The position numbers and the translations under genes are program-made. DNA of 64,000 nucleotides. Source: Melittangium boletus DSM 14713. Lineage in GTDB: Bacteria; Myxococcota; Myxococcia; Myxococcales; Myxococcaceae. The notes under the pieces were generated by a model. That model was not told the origin of the DNA, did not search any database, and worked only from the letters and a program-made list of their open reading frames with translations. Shown here in pieces: positions 61,433 through 64,000 of this stretch. The stretch covers positions 5,146,292 to 5,210,291 of the forward strand of contig NZ_CP022163.1 in NCBI RefSeq assembly GCF_002305855.1. The letters run 5' to 3'. Every line of letters starts with the position of its first letter. Within the stretch, counting starts at the first letter, position 1.

Positions 61433-64000
61433 TGATGCCTCCGGTGGGAGGCGCCACCTCGGGGGCGAGCACGTCCGGGGGATGCGTGCTTCTCTCGAGG
61501 TAATGCAGGCGCGCGCGCTTGAGGCTGTGGCGCAGCCGGTCGCGCATCAGGTTGGGCATCGTCTCGGCGCGGCGCAGCGCTTCCTCCAGGATGAGCTGGG
61601 CCTTCTGGGGCTCGTCCCGCCGCAGCAGATCCAGTCCGCGCAGCTCCAGCACCTCCAAGGGCTCCTGCTCCACCGAGTACTCATGGGAGCGGGCCAGCAG
61701 GGCGTCCCATTCCTCGGCGCTCGCGTCGCGCGTGGTCAGCTCCACCGCGGAGAAGAGGACTTCCTCCGAGGGAGTGAATTCCGCGCCGCTCTGCTTGAGC
61801 GTGCGGCGGATGTCGAGCAGCAGCTCGCCCGCCTTCTCCCGCCGTCCGCTGTAGGTGAGCGAGCGGGCCTTGAGCAGCATCGCCCACGGTCGCGGCGCCA
61901 TCTCCGGGTGGTGCCGCTCCAGCTCGATGGCGCGCGCGATGTGGGGGATGGCCTCGGTCACCTTGCCCGCCTGGTAGAGCAGCTCGCCCATGTTGTGCTC
62001 GGCGAAATACTCCCAGCCCACCATGCCCAGCTCGCGCCCCAGGTGCATGAAGCGCTCCTGGTCCTGCATGGCGCCCTGCAAGTCGTTGCGCGCCACCCAG
62101 AGGTTGCGGCGGTTGCAGATGGCGCTGCCCAGGTGCAGCCGGTCTCCGCGCTCGGTGCACGCGGCGATGACTTCCTCGAAGAGCCGTTCCGCCTCGTCGA
62201 TGCGGCCGATGTTGGGGAGGATGACGCCGAGCAGCAGCTGCGCCACCACGCGCGACTCGTAGCCCGCGTCCCCCAGCTTCCGCGCGCGCTCGGCCGCCTC
62301 CTGCAGGGGCTCGCAGCAATCCTCCCACCGGCCATTGCGGAACTGCGCGCGCCCCAGGCCGAGCAGCAGCCGCACCTGGAGCAGGGGCGACTTGTGGTTG
62401 CCGGCGAAGGCCATCTCCTGGGCCGCGTACACCCGCTCCTCGGAGCGCGCGTAGTCGTTGATCCAGTCGTAGGCCATGGCCTCTTCCAGCATGAGGTCCA
62501 CCTCGTCCGCGGGCGCCCCGAGCTGACGGGCCAGCTCGCGCGCCCCGGCGAAGTCCGCCAGCGAGTCCTCGTAGCGCCCCACGCGGTAGCGCATGAGCCC
62601 CCGGCCCCGGAGCACGGTGAGGCGGCGCCGCCGGTCCTCGGGATCCAACAGCTCCAGCGCGCGCGTATAGGTGGACTCGGCCTCGATATAGGCGTGGCGG
62701 CCGCGCGCGGACTCGGCCAGGTCGATGTAGAGCGCGGCGGCCTCGTCGCGCAGGCCGGCGGCGGCGGCGTGGAGGGCCAGACGTGGCAGGCGCTGACGCT
62801 CGGCGGCGCCCGCCTCGCTCAGGTAGTAGCGGAAGGCGGCGCGGTGGATGCGCTCGCGGTCCGCCTCGGGCAGGGAGCGCTCCACCGTGACGCGCAACAG
62901 CTCGTTGCGGAAGCTCAGGCCCTCCTGGCGGTGGGACAGGAGCAGCCCCAGGTCCAGCAGCCGGCGCGTGGCGTGGCGGGGATCCAACGGGAAGTCCGAG
63001 GCGCCGCCCTCTTCCTCCAGCTCGAACACCACGCCCTCGGCCTCGGCGGCGGTGAAGTCCGGGCCGAGCAGCGCGCACAACCGCGCGTGCGCCGCCAGCT
63101 CCACCGGCAGCGCCCCGAGCTCCCGGTCCGCGAGCCAGTCGACGAGCCGCAGCTCGGGCATCCGGTTCAGCTCGTCCGTGGCGAGGAACCAACTGCCACC
63201 GCTCGGGCGCTGGCGCACGAGCCCCTGGCGCTTGAGGCCGCGCACCAGCTCCACCAGGAAGAGGGGCACGCTCTGGGCCCGCGCGGCGAGGCCCTCGAGC
63301 ACGGCGGCGGGCACGTTCTCCGCGGGGCGCAGGAGCGCGCGGCACAGCTCCATGGCGCTCGGGGGCGACAGGGGGCCGAGCGGCAACACGCGGCGGTAGG
63401 CGGCGCGCGTGCCCCACGAGGGGCGGATGCGCTCGAAGCCCGGCCGCGCGAGCACGCACACCCACAGGGGCAGATGGGACTCGGCGAGCGCGGCGTACTC
63501 CAGCGCGTCCAGGGCCGTCTCCTCGGCGTAGTGCGCGTCGTCGAGGATGAGGCACAGGCGCTGGCGGCGGGCCCGCGCGGCGAGCAGCTCGCCCGTGGCG
63601 CGCATGGCCAGCGAGCGCAAGGCGCCCGGGGCCGCGGCCCAGTTCTGGAGTCCGGCCGCGCCGGGGGCCAGCCAGCCCAGGGTGGAGGCCACGCCGGGCC
63701 ACAGCTCCTGGGCGAGCTGCGCTCCGAGCAGCTCCGTGCACGTGGCGCGGCCCTCCAGCTCGGAGCCCGTCAGGTCGTACTCGTTGCGGAAGCCGTAGAG
63801 CGCGCCGCGCAGGAGCATGCGCAGGGTGCCCTCGGGATCGCCCTGCACCGGCTCTCGGGCGCGCCACGCGGCGATGCGCGTGTGGGGCAGGGCCATGTGC
63901 AGCTGCTGGGCGAGCGCGGCGCTCAGGTGCGTCTTGCCGTGGCCCCGGTCTCCCAGCACGGTGAAGAGCGTGGGCGCCTTCTCCGCCATCGCCTGGCCCG
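61416..64000 (-). CDS. ATPase/TPR signalling protein (partial, N-terminus off the right edge)
   Basis: At least 860 residues. The frame is still open at 64000; an ATG at 63989 begins MAEKAPTLFTVLGDRGHGKTH, but in this class the P-loop domain usually follows other sequence, often a Ser/Thr kinase, so the real start is probably outside the window. Visible parts are the Walker A GDRGHGKT, Walker B LCLILDDAHYAEE (~residues 155-167 from the ATG), a winged-helix-like region, and then about 450 residues of TPR-like helical repeats (for example RLLFEEVIAACTERGDRL region, cited loosely). It resembles the STAND/AAA ATPases with TPRs common in myxobacteria. Confidence 0.82.
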   Translation of the reverse strand, partial: GQAMAEKAPTLFTVLGDRGHGKTHLSAALAQQLHMALPHTRIAAWRAREPVQGDPEGTLRMLLRGALYGFRNEYDLTGSELEGRATCTELLGAQLAQELWPGVASTLGWLAPGAAGLQNWAAAPGALRSLAMRATGELLAARARRQRLCLILDDAHYAEETALDALEYAALAESHLPLWVCVLARPGFERIRPSWGTRAAYRRVLPLGPLSPPSAMELCRALLRPAENVPAAVLEGLAARAQSVPLFLVELVRGLKRQGLVRQRPSGGSWFLATDELNRMPELRLVDWLADRELGALPVELAAHARLCALLGPDFTAAEAEGVVFELEEEGGASDFPLDPRHATRRLLDLGLLLSHRQEGLSFRNELLRVTVERSLPEADRERIHRAAFRYYLSEAGAAERQRLPRLALHAAAAGLRDEAAALYIDLAESARGRHAYIEAESTYTRALELLDPEDRRRRLTVLRGRGLMRYRVGRYEDSLADFAGARELARQLGAPADEVDLMLEEAMAYDWINDYARSEERVYAAQEMAFAGNHKSPLLQVRLLLGLGRAQFRNGRWEDCCEPLQEAAERARKLGDAGYESRVVAQLLLGVILPNIGRIDEAERLFEEVIAACTERGDRLHLGSAICNRRNLWVARNDLQGAMQDQERFMHLGRELGMVGWEYFAEHNMGELLYQAGKVTEAIPHIARAIELERHHPEMAPRPWAMLLKARSLTYSGRREKAGELLLDIRRTLKQSGAEFTPSEEVLFSAVELTTRDASAEEWDALLARSHEYSVEQEPLEVLELRGLDLLRRDEPQKAQLILEEALRRAETMPNLMRDRLRHSLKRARLHYLERSTHPPDVLAPEVAPPTGGIITPER

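Overview
The window is very GC-rich, densely coded DNA. Third codon positions are strongly G/C-biased, starts are often GTG or TTG, and same-strand neighbours often overlap by 4 bp. The gene content points to a myxobacterium of the Cystobacter/Archangium/Stigmatella/Myxococcus type. It includes a complete car-type carotenoid operon ending in a MerR/B12-binding regulator, many secreted lipoproteins, eukaryote-like Ser/Thr kinases with PEGA or extra sensory domains, FHA proteins, Cys-rich DUF4215/MopE-type repeats, an S46 dipeptidyl-peptidase and a TIGR02269-like AHH toxin lipoprotein. No rRNA, tRNA, CRISPR array, insertion sequence or phage block was recognised.

Layout. 1-6.4 kb: a membrane-protein tail, a MshEN protein, an alpha/beta hydrolase, a chalcone-isomerase-like protein, an XRE regulator, peptide deformylase, a GH5 lipoprotein and a secreted hydrolase. 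6.4-8.5 kb: a minus-strand Dps / pyrophosphatase / CHAD stress-phosphate operon. 8.8-11.6 kb: a lipoprotein / NfeD protease / slipin operon. 11.6-25.5 kb: lipase, S46 peptidase, nucleotide cyclase, GST, small secreted proteins, HAD phosphatase plus chemoreceptor, an M20 peptidase, a PEGA protein and a Cys/Asp-repeat lipoprotein ending at a clear terminator. 25.7-28.3 kb: a PEGA Ser/Thr kinase, a TPR protein and an FHA protein. 28.6-33.3 kb: a 1568-residue lipoprotein fusing Cys-rich repeats, an amidohydrolase, thrombospondin-3 repeats and a lamin-tail domain.

36.1-46.9 kb is the centrepiece: eleven plus-strand genes joined by 4- or 8-bp overlaps (crtE, crtI, crtB, HMG-CoA reductase, crtD, crtC, glycosyltransferase, crtYc, crtYd, acyltransferase, MerR/B12 regulator). 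Together they can supply isoprenoid precursor, make and desaturate phytoene, hydroxylate, cyclise, glycosylate and acylate the product, and sense light/B12. Four tandem 11-bp repeats with a TnnACA core cover the -35 region and look like the operator for the last gene. They also abut the start codon of a divergent redoxin-like gene. The crtE product has lost most of both aspartate-rich motifs.

47-64 kb: an amidohydrolase lipoprotein, a POT peptide transporter, a lipoprotein-rich accessory patch at 50.5-55.4 kb (JAMM-motif lipoprotein, AHH toxin with Imm11-type immunity protein, a lipoprotein with 15-bp tandem repeats), a Ser/Thr kinase with a degenerate cyclase-like tail, a hybrid FHA-PAS-PAS histidine kinase coupled to an OPT transporter, and the C-terminal part of a large ATPase/TPR signalling protein running off the right edge.
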